NCBI GenBank assembly: GCA_031292525.1
Contig: JARLGY010000053.1
Location: 123,418-187,417, forward strand
Source: Flavipsychrobacter sp.
GTDB lineage: Bacteria; Bacteroidota; Bacteroidia; Chitinophagales; Chitinophagaceae
DNA: 64,000 bases
Reading direction: 5' to 3'
Position 1 is the stretch's first letter. Each line of letters starts with the position of its first letter. Below are positions 1 through 8,576 of this stretch, piece after piece. The position numbers were made by a program, and so were the translations under genes. Below the pieces are notes generated by a model that saw only the letters and a program-made list of their open reading frames with translations, was not told the DNA's origin and searched no databases.

Positions 1-2896
1 ACGTCCAGTGATAAATTACTGAAGAGTCGTTAGGTACCATGTAAGCAACATTCAATTGTCCCCTGCAAACCGCAGTGTCAATTACTATAAATGCAGCAGG
101 CTCTGTGGGCAAAGCAATTGTAACGATGGTATCTGTAGCCTCAGTTTGTCCATTACAGCCTATAGCTATTGCCTTAACAATTGTAGTGCCGCTCCAGTTT
201 GCACTAAAGGTCACCACACCTGTTGATGGGGCTATATTATTCCCGGGAAAAGCTGCAGTTGCACTGTCTAACGAATAGCTGATTCCCGTGCTGTTACTTG
301 CTGTAGCTGTAGCGCTTGTGGTGCCATTGTTTGCACAACGGGTAATAGTGCCGGCAGAAAATAAAGGTATGCCTGCGGCTGCGTTAATAACCATGTCGCT
401 TCCATTATTGGTGCCAATAGCCACCGGGCTACTACTCACCACCCTTATACGATAATGCGTACCAGACAACACATTCATCGGGACGGTACCTGTAATGGCA
501 CCTGATGACGCGGCCGACGTTACTGTACCTATTGTTACAGGTGCAGCAAAAGAACCTGAAGTATCAGAAAGCTGCGCAGTGAATTTATTGGTGATGTAAA
601 AACCATTGGTAGCAGTAAACGGAATACTTACCGAAGCACCGGCACAAAATGGGCTGCCGGTAACTGAGCCGGTGGTGATTAACGGCGGGTGGTTGCGGAA
701 TTTCACCAATAAGCCATCATCATAATTAACGCTGGCAAGTGTAGTTTGATAAGCCCCGGTTGTCGCAACTCCAGATGTGCTATTTGTATATCCTGCCATG
801 TAAACATTGCCCAATGCATCAACTGCGCCACTATAAAAAATATCATAACCGGTGTTGCCATAATAAGTGGACCATACTCTATTGCCTGCCGTATCAAAAA
901 TGGCTAAAAATCCGTCGTTGCCACCACCATATAACGTGTCCTGGTAAGCACCCGGAGTGGCGATCTCGTTTTGCCCAAAAGTTACAAAAACATTGTTAGA
1001 TGTTGTGGCACCTATCAGGTATATGTTCCCTATAGCATCTGCCAGCACTGCATACCCCTCGTCAGACCCATACCCACCATAATAAGTGGCCCATATACGG
1101 TTTCCTGAAGGGTCAAATTTTGCTAATATAGCATCATAGCCTCCATTCATGTTCGTTTGGTAAGCTCCCGGCGATGCAATACCATTACTGCTAAGCGAAT
1201 GCCCTGTGAAATACACGTTCTGTGCTGCATCAATGGCCAGGGTGTTGCTATAAGTAAAATCATTGGTTGTGCCGCCGTAGTAAGTACCCCATTGGCGGTT
1301 ACCTGCCGAATCAAACTTCACCAAAAAACAGTCGTAGGGCCCTCCATATACCGGTTGAAAAGCATTGCTGGTCGCAATATTATCAGGAGATACTGTATAA
1401 CCCGCCACATAAATATTGTTAGAATCGTCTGCATTTACACTGCTTGCATAGTCAAGACCATTTCCACCGTAGTATGTACCCCATAGTCTGTTGCCCGAAG
1501 AGTCGAATTTTACAATTAATCCATCGCACAAGCCACCGCCAAAAGTTGTTTGGCAGGCACCGGGAGTGGCAACACCGGTGAGTGACCATGTGTTGCCCGC
1601 TATAATAACATTACCCGAGCGGTCGGTTTTACATGAATATCCTGCATCGTAATTATTGCCATAATATGTTGCCCAGATACGGGCACCAGACGGGTCAAAT
1701 TTCACCAGCAAAAGATTGCCCAAGCCTATTACTGATGTCTGGAATGCACCGGGAGTAGCAAGCCCCGGACTGCTCGCCTGTCCGGTCATGTAAACATTTC
1801 CCTGTAGATCTACAGTACACGATTGTGCGTTATCGTCGCCACTGCCACCATAATACGTAGCCCAAAGCCGATTGCCAGAACTATCGAACTTTACCAAAAA
1901 GGCGTTGTTGTGGCCATTGCTGCTGTTGTAAGTGCTTTGATACCCCGCCAATGCAATGTTACTGGCAGAATTTGTGGTGCCCGTTGCATACACATTACCT
2001 GCGCTATCGGCAGCACAGCCCCACATCCTTTCTTCATAAATTCCTCCATAATATGTGGCCCAGGCCACATTAGGGTCTATACGTAATTCTTTTCCGCCAA
2101 CATTCGCAACCTCAAAGCCAATGGTACCATCACTATTCATTTTAAATGCGCTTTTCACCTGCTTTCCATCGGCATAACTTAGGGGGGCTTTTTCCCTCAC
2201 TTCACCTAGCTGTGTTTTTATCAGCAACTCGCCGTCTTTAGTTATTTGCGTGCTGCCTGCATCATCAATTTTTAATTTTATCTGGCCTGCATCGCCACCG
2301 GCATGTACCAGGAAGTCATATTCCAGGTGGTTGCCATTGCTGTAGATCACCCAATCTATGTGTGGATATACATTTTTATAAACCAGCCTTTCATAACTAT
2401 TTACGCCTAGCAAACCACTCAGGCACCCCGCAGTATAATAGTTCTCCACGTACTTACTTTTTGCCTCCTTGCTTATTGTTGCGTGCGGGTCTGCACCTAA
2501 CAACGAGACCGAACACCTATAAGTTTCGTTCTGGATCTGTTTTTTTAAGGACGCCTGCTGAGCGGGATCCATCATCTTCTTTGTGTCATACCCGTCAGGA
2601 AACGTTGTTTTAGTAAACTGGTAATTGATGCTGGTCGAGGTGAGAAAAAGTAGCATACTCCCATTAGACGATGTAAAAAGAACATCAGGTCGCAATTTGC
2701 CCCAGGCATCTGTTACCTGTCCACGGTTTTCAATGAAAAGCAACTTGTTTTTATGTTGTCGTATGGGTATGCTACCGGCTACTTGGGTGGTATTACCGTT
2801 TTCTTTGCCTGTCAATGGGCAACTGCCTGCCAGCAGCAAAACCATAAAAGCAATAATTTCCACCAATATAGGCTTATAGTGTTTCTTACGGTTCAT
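1..2896 (-). CDS. SBBP-repeat beta-propeller surface protein, 3' part outside the window
   Basis: The reverse frame stays open from an ATG at 2896 down to base 1, so the C-terminus lies outside the window (at least 965 residues). The N-terminus is hydrophobic and ends in LLLAGSC, which could be a lipobox or part of a plain signal peptide. About 250 residues follow that resemble the domain usually found before SBBP repeats (motif FIENRGQV near residue 50). Seven repeats of roughly 62-70 residues come next, each opening with W-[AGS]-T-Y-Y-G (near 2055, 1855, 1670, 1473, 1280, 1083 and 868) and containing GN-[VI]-Y and LVKFD. Seven repeats suit one seven-bladed propeller. Below about 700 the protein continues with Ser/Thr-rich Ig-like segments. 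In Bacteroidota such proteins usually end in a T9SS sorting domain, which cannot be seen here. The ligand is unknown. Confidence 0.85.
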   Translation of the reverse strand, partial: MNRKKHYKPILVEIIAFMVLLLAGSCPLTGKENGNTTQVAGSIPIRQHKNKLLFIENRGQVTDAWGKLRPDVLFTSSNGSMLLFLTSTSINYQFTKTTFPDGYDTKKMMDPAQQASLKKQIQNETYRCSVSLLGADPHATISKEAKSKYVENYYTAGCLSGLLGVNSYERLVYKNVYPHIDWVIYSNGNHLEYDFLVHAGGDAGQIKLKIDDAGSTQITKDGELLIKTQLGEVREKAPLSYADGKQVKSAFKMNSDGTIGFEVANVGGKELRIDPNVAWATYYGGIYEERMWGCAADSAGNVYATGTTNSASNIALAGYQSTYNSSNGHNNAFLVKFDSSGNRLWATYYGGSGDDNAQSCTVDLQGNVYMTGQASSPGLATPGAFQTSVIGLGNLLLVKFDPSGARIWATYYGNNYDAGYSCKTDRSGNVIIAGNTWSLTGVATPGACQTTFGGGLCDGLIVKFDSSGNRLWGTYYGGNGLDYASSVNADDSNNIYVAGYTVSPDNIATSNAFQPVYGGPYDCFLVKFDSAGNRQWGTYYGGTTNDFTYSNTLAIDAAQNVYFTGHSLSSNGIASPGAYQTNMNGGYDAILAKFDPSGNRIWATYYGGYGSDEGYAVLADAIGNIYLIGATTSNNVFVTFGQNEIATPGAYQDTLYGGGNDGFLAIFDTAGNRVWSTYYGNTGYDIFYSGAVDALGNVYMAGYTNSTSGVATTGAYQTTLASVNYDDGLLVKFRNHPPLITTGSVTGSPFCAGASVSIPFTATNGFYITNKFTAQLSDTSGSFAAPVTIGTVTSAASSGAITGTVPMNVLSGTHYRIRVVSSSPVAIGTNNGSDMVINAAAGIPLFSAGTITRCANNGTTSATATASNSTGISYSLDSATAAFPGNNIAPSTGVVTFSANWSGTTIVKAIAIGCNGQTEATDTIVTIALPTEPAAFIVIDTAVCRGQLNVAYMVPNDSSVIYHWT

Positions 2897-3111
2897 ATTT
2901 ATGTTTATATCAGGCAAAATATTAATAAAAATTAATGGTTCAAAAAAAACACACTTATAAGTAATACATAATTATAAATAAAAGTATTTCAACATGTTAG
3001 ACATGCGCATATTTTAAACTCCTTATACAGTTTCCTAGCGTATGTTATTTCTCTAGCAAGGGCACAATTATTTAGTCCCCTCATACAGCAACATTTAAAT
3101 TTTTACGCACT

Positions 3112-3843
3112 ATGAAGAAGACAGTATTTATCATCGCATTATCACTGCTTGCCATAAAAGGCTTTGCTCAGCCCACTGCCGATTATTTAGGTATAGGCTT
3201 TGGTTTTGGCACGCCTGTTGGGGCTTTTGCTGCCACCAATAGCGATTATTACGATAAGGCAGGTTTCGCCAGTACTGGTGGTAGTTTCAATATCAACTAT
3301 GTACATAAATTTAATGAGTGGTTCGGCTTAGCAGCCAGCACCTTCAGCGCATCCAACGGAGTTAAAACAGGCCGCCTCCTCGATGTCAGCGGTGAGAACT
3401 ATGTAGATCTGCGCAGCAACTCAAACGCCAGCAGCCTGTTAGTGGGTGGCTATTTTAAACAGTCCGATTTCCCTATCTATGCAAAAGCAATGATCGGCTT
3501 CGGTGCAGTCCAAACTGCCGGTATGCGCTTTTACGATAACAGCGGCGAAGTTACTTTCGAGCAGTCCGATCCTACTTTTGGTTTTGCCTACAGCCTAGGC
3601 GTCGGCGCTTTCGTCCCCATTGGCTACCGGTGGGCACTCACGGCCTCTGTCGATTTTGTGAGCATCGTTGCCAAGCCAAATGTTACAGTTATAGATAATG
3701 GCAATGTCTCTACAGGCCCTACATTCAGCTACAACCAAAATTTCATCAATGGCCAAATAGGTATTGGCTACATGTTTGGCCCCCGTTACCACAGGCACGT
3801 AGTAAAACGCCCTGTACAGGAAAGCAGGCGCGGACAGTATTAG
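3112..3843 (+). CDS. outer-membrane beta-barrel protein
   Basis: A 243-residue protein with a clear signal peptide (about residues 1-19, ending GFAQ) followed by alternating polar/aromatic strands rich in Gly and Tyr (GIGFGFGTP, FNINYVHKF, GQIGIGYMFG). This is the pattern of small OmpX/PorT-like barrels of Bacteroidota. It should sit in the outer membrane, but substrate or partner cannot be read from the sequence. It starts at an ATG and its stop codon overlaps the stop of the convergent WYL gene by four bases. The last residues (HRHVVKRPVQESRRGQY) are unusually basic for a barrel terminus. The upstream gap to 2896 is a divergent promoter region with the SBBP gene. Confidence 0.75.
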   Translation: MKKTVFIIALSLLAIKGFAQPTADYLGIGFGFGTPVGAFAATNSDYYDKAGFASTGGSFNINYVHKFNEWFGLAASTFSASNGVKTGRLLDVSGENYVDLRSNSNASSLLVGGYFKQSDFPIYAKAMIGFGAVQTAGMRFYDNSGEVTFEQSDPTFGFAYSLGVGAFVPIGYRWALTASVDFVSIVAKPNVTVIDNGNVSTGPTFSYNQNFINGQIGIGYMFGPRYHRHVVKRPVQESRRGQY

Positions 3844-4886
3844 TCGTCAGAAGCTTGAAGGCTTTTTTCGGTCAATTTCTCATAATTTTTGAGTGCATGT
3901 TCCAGATGCTGTTTCATTTGTTTAACCAGTATTCGCGGCCGTAACACTCGTATTTTTCCTCCAAAACCCAACAGTTCCCGCTCCAGCTCAAAGTTCAGGA
4001 CTACTTTTATGCTAAATATTTTACCATCCTCCTCCATGCCCAGCAATTTTTGCGATGCATGCAGGGGTTTGGTTATTATATAGGGTGCATTCTTATTATC
4101 TATCCAGAAGACTACCTCACAGTCCCTTTGCCCAATGCTCTTGGTTACACCTATTACATCAGCATAGTGTGTAGCCAGGTCTATGATCTTGTTTTCCCTA
4201 TACGGATTAGCATGTTCTTCAAGGCCTTCTACCCTGTCCAGCGCCAGTGTAAGGAAGGACGATTTCCGCTCGTGAGATATACCCACCATAAACCAGCGGT
4301 TACGATATTCTTTTAGCAAGTAGGCACTAAAGAAAAACGTGCTGGCCTGCCGTGCCTTAAACGAGTGGTAGGTTACCTTCAGCGTTCTCTTAGCTACTAT
4401 AGCCTTGCGTATTACCTCTATATATTCCAGCCCCTTCAGGTGGTCGTTCTTTTCAAAGTCTATAACTGGTGTGTTTTGGGTCTTCTGGGTGTATATTTTG
4501 TCTTCCAGCTTACTCACCATTTCGTTCAGGTCGCTAAAATGACTAAAGCCTTTAAATTGTTTAAGCAATGCAGATACCTCTCCCAGCATCTCCATATCTT
4601 GCTCATTCAGCGGTATATTGGTAATGCTGTATTCCTTATCGGCATAGGTGTAGTATTTCCTGTCCACCACCACTATTGGCGCCTCATACCCCAGCTTGTT
4701 GCTGCGCATCATTTCTATATCAGCCTGTACCGACCGGCGGCTCAGTCCCCGCTCTATTCCCTCAAACTCGTACAGGGCATCACTGCAGGCAGCTATCAGG
4801 TCGTCCAGCGTCCATTTGCGGCGCCTGTTCTGCAGGCATTTATCAATAGTGCGGTAGCGTATCAACGCATTACGGTTTACGGGCAT
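3840..4886 (-). CDS. WYL-domain transcriptional regulator, putative regulator of rtcB/rsr
   Basis: 348 residues. The N-terminal ~75 residues form a winged helix-turn-helix (recognition helix near RSVQADIEMM, residues 51-60). A WYL domain spans about 150-240 (TLKVTYHSF, then FSAYLLKEYRNRWFMVGIS), and a C-terminal WCX-like extension follows to ~335. WYL domains are ligand- or nucleic-acid-sensing modules of bacterial regulators, often linked to DNA/RNA damage and conflict systems. The gene is divergent from rtcB, with a 23-bp palindrome in the shared 121-bp gap and a near copy in front of rsr. From this I infer that it controls the RNA-repair genes. The proteobacterial rtc regulator RtcR (sigma-54 type) is absent here. 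The ligand and the sign of regulation are unknown. Its stop overlaps that of the convergent barrel gene. Confidence 0.85.
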   Translation of the reverse strand: MPVNRNALIRYRTIDKCLQNRRRKWTLDDLIAACSDALYEFEGIERGLSRRSVQADIEMMRSNKLGYEAPIVVVDRKYYTYADKEYSITNIPLNEQDMEMLGEVSALLKQFKGFSHFSDLNEMVSKLEDKIYTQKTQNTPVIDFEKNDHLKGLEYIEVIRKAIVAKRTLKVTYHSFKARQASTFFFSAYLLKEYRNRWFMVGISHERKSSFLTLALDRVEGLEEHANPYRENKIIDLATHYADVIGVTKSIGQRDCEVVFWIDNKNAPYIITKPLHASQKLLGMEEDGKIFSIKVVLNFELERELLGFGGKIRVLRPRILVKQMKQHLEHALKNYEKLTEKSLQASDD

Positions 4887-4923
4887 TGGGGAGTATTTTT
4901 ATGAAATTATGCATTTATTTTTC

Positions 4924-4946
4924 ACTGCGCAAATAGATTGCGCAGT
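4924..4946. promoter_or_regulatory. palindromic operator in front of rtcB
   Basis: Perfect 9-bp inverted repeat: ACTGCGCAA, spacer ATAGA, TTGCGCAGT. A near copy lies in front of rsr at 6603-6625. In both places a TTTG (4958 here) begins exactly 34 bases after the first base of the repeat, fitting the end of a Bacteroidota -7 box (TAnnTTTG). The palindrome would therefore overlap the -33 region. It lies between the WYL gene and rtcB. A direct repeat of ACGGTTAAT follows at 4973 and 4989. Binding by the WYL protein is inference. Confidence 0.75.
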
Positions 4947-5007
4947 AGGTATATTTCTTTGTATTGTCATTAACGGTTAATGGAAGTGACGGTTAATTTT
5001 TAATACA

Positions 5008-6462
5008 ATGGAAAAAGAAAAGATCAGCAATGGCGAACTGCATACCTTGGGTATTGAGGGCGATGAAATGCTGGCTAAGTTCAGCCGCGTAGCAAACGGA
5101 TTGCTGAAACACGACAGGATGACGAAGGCCGAAATACTGGCCAACATGGAGGCTATGATAGAAGACCCGACACCCTATGCATTGCAGAAGGGCGGCAAGT
5201 TCAACAACATAGCACAAAGCATTATAGACCTGCGTAAAGAAGGTAAGTTCATCAAGCAGCCCCGCGCTATCCACGAACTCAGAAAAGAGCTCACCACCTT
5301 CCCGGTATGGGGTGCCGAGAATATAGAGGTAGGCGCACTGGCGCAAATGCGCACAGCTATGCAATTACCCATTGCCGTTGCCGGCGCACTCATGCCCGAT
5401 GCCCACCAGGGGTATGGCTTGCCTATCGGCGGGGTGCTGGCTACCCATGCAAATACCATTATCCCATACGCAGTGGGTGTAGATATTGCCTGCCGCATGT
5501 GCCTCAGCGTTTTTGATATGCCTGCAGCGTCCGTAGATACAGAAAATGCGCTGCTCAAAAACCTGTTGCTCACCAACACCAACTTTGGTATAGGCGGCAC
5601 TTTTAAAACCCATCACGATAGTTCTTTGTTCGAGCGCGAGGACTGGAACGCTACAACCGTTATCCGCCACCTGCGCAATAAAGCATTTGCACAATTAGGT
5701 ACCTCCGGCACCGGTAATCACTTTGTAGAGTGGGGCGAACTCTCTGTTTCCGAAGGGGCTATGGAGGGAGTACCGGCTGGTAATTACCTGGCGCTGTTAT
5801 CGCACTCCGGCTCACGCGGTTTTGGTGGCGCCATTGCCGATCATTACAGCAAAGTAGCCATGGCCAAAACAAAGCTGCCACAGGAAGCAAAGCACCTGGC
5901 CTGGCTCGACCTGGACAGTGACGAAGGACAGGAATACTGGATAGCCATGAACCTTGCCGGCGCCTACGCATCGGCCAACCACCACGAGATACACAACAAG
6001 ATAGCCAAAGCACTGAACCTTGCCCCTATAGCCCGTATCGAGAACCACCACAACTTTGCATGGAAGGAACAACTGGCCGATGGTACCGAAGTAATGGTAC
6101 ACCGTAAAGGTGCCACCCCAGCCGGTGAGGGAGTGCTCGGTATCATACCCGGCTCTATGAGCACGCCAGGCTTTGTGGTACGTGGCAAGGGCGATGTTAC
6201 TTCTATCAACTCAGCAGCACATGGTGCAGGCAGGCTCATGAGCCGCAGCGCAGCCTTCCGCACGCTCGACAGGGCAGCCATTGCCGCCAACCTGGTAGAT
6301 AAAAAGATCACCCTCATGGGCTCAGACATGGACGAGGCCCCAATGGTCTACAAAGACATCCATACCGTCATGGCCGCCCAGAACGACCTGGTAGAAGTAA
6401 TAGCAACATTTAACCCAAGAATAGTAAGAATGGCCGACCCGAAGGAGCGGCCAGAGGATTAG
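5008..6462 (+). CDS. rtcB: RtcB-family RNA ligase
   Basis: 484 residues. RtcB joins RNA 2',3'-cyclic phosphate or 3'-phosphate ends to 5'-OH ends using GTP and Mn2+, through a histidine-GMP intermediate. The family landmarks are present in order: PDAHQGYGLPIGG (130-142), GVDIAC (Asp159 and Cys162, Mn ligands), GTGNHFVEW (His238), LLSHSGSRG (His266), ENHHNF (His347/348), HRKGAT (365-370) and AAHGAGRLMSR (His405, the expected guanylylated histidine). The form DIACRM replaces the more common DIGCG, which marks this as a divergent RtcB subgroup. The start ATG follows an AT-rich leader. Neighbours are the divergent WYL regulator and downstream rsr with six Y RNAs, a pairing of RNA repair with Ro60 known from other bacteria. 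No rtcA cyclase or PrfH gene is visible nearby. Confidence 0.93.
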   Translation: MEKEKISNGELHTLGIEGDEMLAKFSRVANGLLKHDRMTKAEILANMEAMIEDPTPYALQKGGKFNNIAQSIIDLRKEGKFIKQPRAIHELRKELTTFPVWGAENIEVGALAQMRTAMQLPIAVAGALMPDAHQGYGLPIGGVLATHANTIIPYAVGVDIACRMCLSVFDMPAASVDTENALLKNLLLTNTNFGIGGTFKTHHDSSLFEREDWNATTVIRHLRNKAFAQLGTSGTGNHFVEWGELSVSEGAMEGVPAGNYLALLSHSGSRGFGGAIADHYSKVAMAKTKLPQEAKHLAWLDLDSDEGQEYWIAMNLAGAYASANHHEIHNKIAKALNLAPIARIENHHNFAWKEQLADGTEVMVHRKGATPAGEGVLGIIPGSMSTPGFVVRGKGDVTSINSAAHGAGRLMSRSAAFRTLDRAAIAANLVDKKITLMGSDMDEAPMVYKDIHTVMAAQNDLVEVIATFNPRIVRMADPKERPED

Positions 6463-6602
6463 ATAAGCGCCGCAAATGTGGGCACTTTATTTTTATGCTA
6501 CCCGCTCCTTCATGCATCTTTGCGAACCCTCGCGACAGGCATCAAACACCATAAACCTCATCCCCTCTAAATAATTTTTCAAAAAACTTCAAAATAATTT
6601 CT

Positions 6603-6625
6603 ACTGCGCAAATACACTGCGCAGC
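6603..6625. promoter_or_regulatory. palindromic operator in front of rsr
   Basis: ACTGCGCAA, spacer ATACA, CTGCGCAGC. It matches the rtcB operator at 19 of 23 positions and keeps a perfect 7-bp CTGCGCA/TGCGCAG core. TTTG at 6637 is again 34 bases after the first base of the repeat. The site lies in the 206-bp gap between rtcB and rsr, so rsr probably has its own promoter under the same control as rtcB. Confidence 0.75.
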
Positions 6626-6668
6626 ACCATCTCATCTTTGTATCACCAAACAAAAAGGGAGGTTTCCC

Positions 6669-8240
6669 ATGAAATTCAACACAAACACCACCACAACAGC
6701 AGTACAGAATTACGAAGGCGCAAAGGTATTCGTAATGAACCCTGCCATGGAATTATACACCGCAATAGTTACCTGGAGCCTTGGCGATTCGTTCTACGAA
6801 AAGAACAACAAACGCATGGCACGTGTGCAGGAATTGGTAGCCCAGAACGATCCTTTATTTGTAGCAAAACTGGCAGTATATGCCCGTCACAAAATGTATA
6901 TGCGCTCGGCACCGCTGGTGCTGGTAACAGAACTGGCTAAGCTGCACCCGGGCGGCGATATTGTTGCCCGGGTTACAGACCGCATAATAGCCCGCGCCGA
7001 TGAAATAACCGAACTGCTGGCTTGCTACGAGATACTTAACGGCCGCACGGGTCCTAAAAAGCTAAATAGACTGTCAAAGCAGATACAAAAAGGTTTAGGT
7101 GCAGCGTTCAACCGGTTCGATGAGTATCAGTTTGCCAAGTATAACAGGCCTGGTGCTATCAAACTGCGCGATGCCTTGTTCCTGGTACACCCTAAAGCAA
7201 AAGACGATGCACGGCAGGCGCTGTTCGATAAAATAGCAAACAATACGTTGCAGACGCCTTACACCTGGGAAACCGAATTGTCGGCACTAGGCCAGGTGGA
7301 GTACGTGAACGATGAGGAACGTGCCATAGCTTTCCGCAACAAATGGGAGGAGTTGATAGACAGCGGCAAGCTGGGCTACATGGCGCTGCTGCGCAACTTA
7401 CGCAACGTAGTAGAAGCAGGGGTAAGCTATGCACACATCAAAAAGATAGGTGCAATACTTGCCGCGCCAGAACAGGTTGCAAAGGCAAAGCAGTTTCCAT
7501 TCCGCTACCTTGCTGCTTATCGGGAGTTGCTACAAATGGATCAGCCTGCAGCCGATGGAGTAGTGGGCAAAGTAACCCGGTTCTTTACAAGCAGTAAAGG
7601 CTATACAGGTGAGTTGCTCGATGTACTTGAACAGGCCGTGCAGTGCAGCGCTGCAAACATTGCTGGGTTCGATCACGATACAAAAGTTTTGCTGGCTTGC
7701 GATGTGTCAGGGTCAATGACAGGAACTATATCTGCCAAGTCAAAAATACGGCTCTATGATATCGGGTTGATACTGGCTATGCTGTTGAAGTCACGGTGCG
7801 GCTATGTAGAGGTGGGCATATTTGGTGATACCTGGAAGACCATCACCGTACCACGCAGCAACATACTCGGTAGTGTGCAGCAATTGTATAACCGGGCAAA
7901 CGAGGTGGGCTACGCTACCAATGCGTACCTGGTGCTAGCCGATCTGCTGGCCAACCATGTAGTGATGGACAAGGTAATGATCTTTACCGACTGCCAGGTG
8001 TGGAATAGCAATGCTACAGGAGAAAGTTTGCCATCACTTTGGGATCGCTACAAACGCACCGTTGCGCCCAATGCAAAGTTGTATATATTCGACCTGGCGG
8101 GGCACGGATATGCACCACTAACGCTGCTACAGCGCGATGTGCACCTGCTTGCTGGCTGGAGCGACAAGATATTTGATGTGCTTGCGGCACTGGACAAAGG
8201 CGCTGATGCACTTGCAGAGATCAATAGCTTAGAATTATAA
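6669..8240 (+). CDS. rsr: Ro60/TROVE-domain RNA-binding protein (Rsr)
   Basis: 523 residues, the usual size of bacterial Ro60 orthologues. Residues ~15-335 form the helical TROVE ring (VFVMNPAMELYTAIVTWSLG near the start; YARHKMYMRSAPLVL around 71-85). A C-terminal von Willebrand A domain follows with a complete MIDAS start DVSGS (345-349) and IFTDCQ further on. Ro60 binds misfolded or damaged RNA in its central hole and Y RNA on its outer surface; in Deinococcus, Y RNA tethers it to PNPase. Here a six-copy Y RNA array begins 46 bases after the stop codon. GGGAGG at 6657-6662, six bases before the ATG, is a strong Shine-Dalgarno match, exceptional in this window, and can pair with the TCCC just before the ATG. 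Its own operator lies at 6603. Confidence 0.95.
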   Translation: MKFNTNTTTTAVQNYEGAKVFVMNPAMELYTAIVTWSLGDSFYEKNNKRMARVQELVAQNDPLFVAKLAVYARHKMYMRSAPLVLVTELAKLHPGGDIVARVTDRIIARADEITELLACYEILNGRTGPKKLNRLSKQIQKGLGAAFNRFDEYQFAKYNRPGAIKLRDALFLVHPKAKDDARQALFDKIANNTLQTPYTWETELSALGQVEYVNDEERAIAFRNKWEELIDSGKLGYMALLRNLRNVVEAGVSYAHIKKIGAILAAPEQVAKAKQFPFRYLAAYRELLQMDQPAADGVVGKVTRFFTSSKGYTGELLDVLEQAVQCSAANIAGFDHDTKVLLACDVSGSMTGTISAKSKIRLYDIGLILAMLLKSRCGYVEVGIFGDTWKTITVPRSNILGSVQQLYNRANEVGYATNAYLVLADLLANHVVMDKVMIFTDCQVWNSNATGESLPSLWDRYKRTVAPNAKLYIFDLAGHGYAPLTLLQRDVHLLAGWSDKIFDVLAALDKGADALAEINSLEL

Positions 8241-8245
8241 ATGCG

Positions 8246-8279
8246 CGTGGCTTGCTGCGCAGGCAACAAGCCACGTTTT
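8246..8279 (+). terminator. hairpin directly after rsr (terminator, attenuator or processing site)
   Basis: Perfect 9-bp stem CGTGGCTTG/CAAGCCACG (8246-8254, 8267-8275), a 12-base loop and a short TTTT. It begins six bases after the rsr stop. The loop begins CTGCGCAGG, repeating the core of the rtcB/rsr operator half-site. With only four T the hairpin may be leaky, letting transcription continue into the Y RNAs. Confidence 0.5.
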
Positions 8280-8286
8280 AAAGAAA

Positions 8287-8410
8287 TTAAGGATGCCGTA
8301 GAAACGGGTTACTTCGCTCCAATAGAGGGGGAGGGCATTGTGGCAAACGTCATGATGGAGGTTCGAGTCCTCGTGCGATCCCCTTGCCCGTGTCGCTTTT
8401 TGCTCCTTAA
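8287..8410 (+). ncRNA. putative Y RNA 1 of 6
   Basis: Terminal stem TTAAGGA-(T bulge)-GC pairs with GCTCCTTAA at the 3' end, nine pairs plus one bulge. A second stem ACGGG/CCCGT follows after the conserved GCCGTA side. Next comes the conserved TTACTTCG. A GAGGGG/CCCCTT helix then encloses a tRNA T-arm-like hairpin GAGG-TTCGAGT-CCTC at 8358-8372. Bulged terminal stem, internal loop, second stem and tRNA-like insert are the layout of bacterial Y RNAs, which are encoded beside Ro60 genes. No D-arm consensus is visible in this copy. Confidence 0.75.
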
Positions 8411-8423
8411 AATAAATGATATC

Positions 8424-8558
8424 AGGAGGTGTCGTAAATGAGTATTTCATCGGGACCGCCGGGTCACCGGTTCGAATCCGGTTTCTGAATGTAAATTCAG
8501 AATAGCTCAGTTGGAAGAGCAGGTGGCATATAATAAACTCATTGTTTTTTACCCTTCT
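8424..8558 (+). ncRNA. putative Y RNA 2 of 6 with a circularly permuted tRNA-like domain
   Basis: Terminal stem AGGAGG-(T bulge)-GT with ACCCTTCT; second stem AATGAGT/ACTCATT (7 bp). The insert holds a perfect T arm ACCGG-TTCGAAT-CCGGT (8466-8482), then a 7-bp acceptor-like stem TTCTGAA/TTCAGAA (8483-8489, 8496-8502), closed by one more T-A pair and a GTAA tetraloop. TA follows in the place of tRNA bases 8-9, then a D arm GCTC-AGTTGGAA-GAGC (8505-8520) and an A. Read across the loop this is a tRNA elbow with T arm before D arm, and the Y stem sits where the anticodon arm would be. It cannot be aminoacylated, having no free 3' acceptor end. A GACC/GGTC hairpin precedes the T arm. Confidence 0.8.
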
Positions 8559-8576
8559 TTTTTAAAGAAATTGAAA

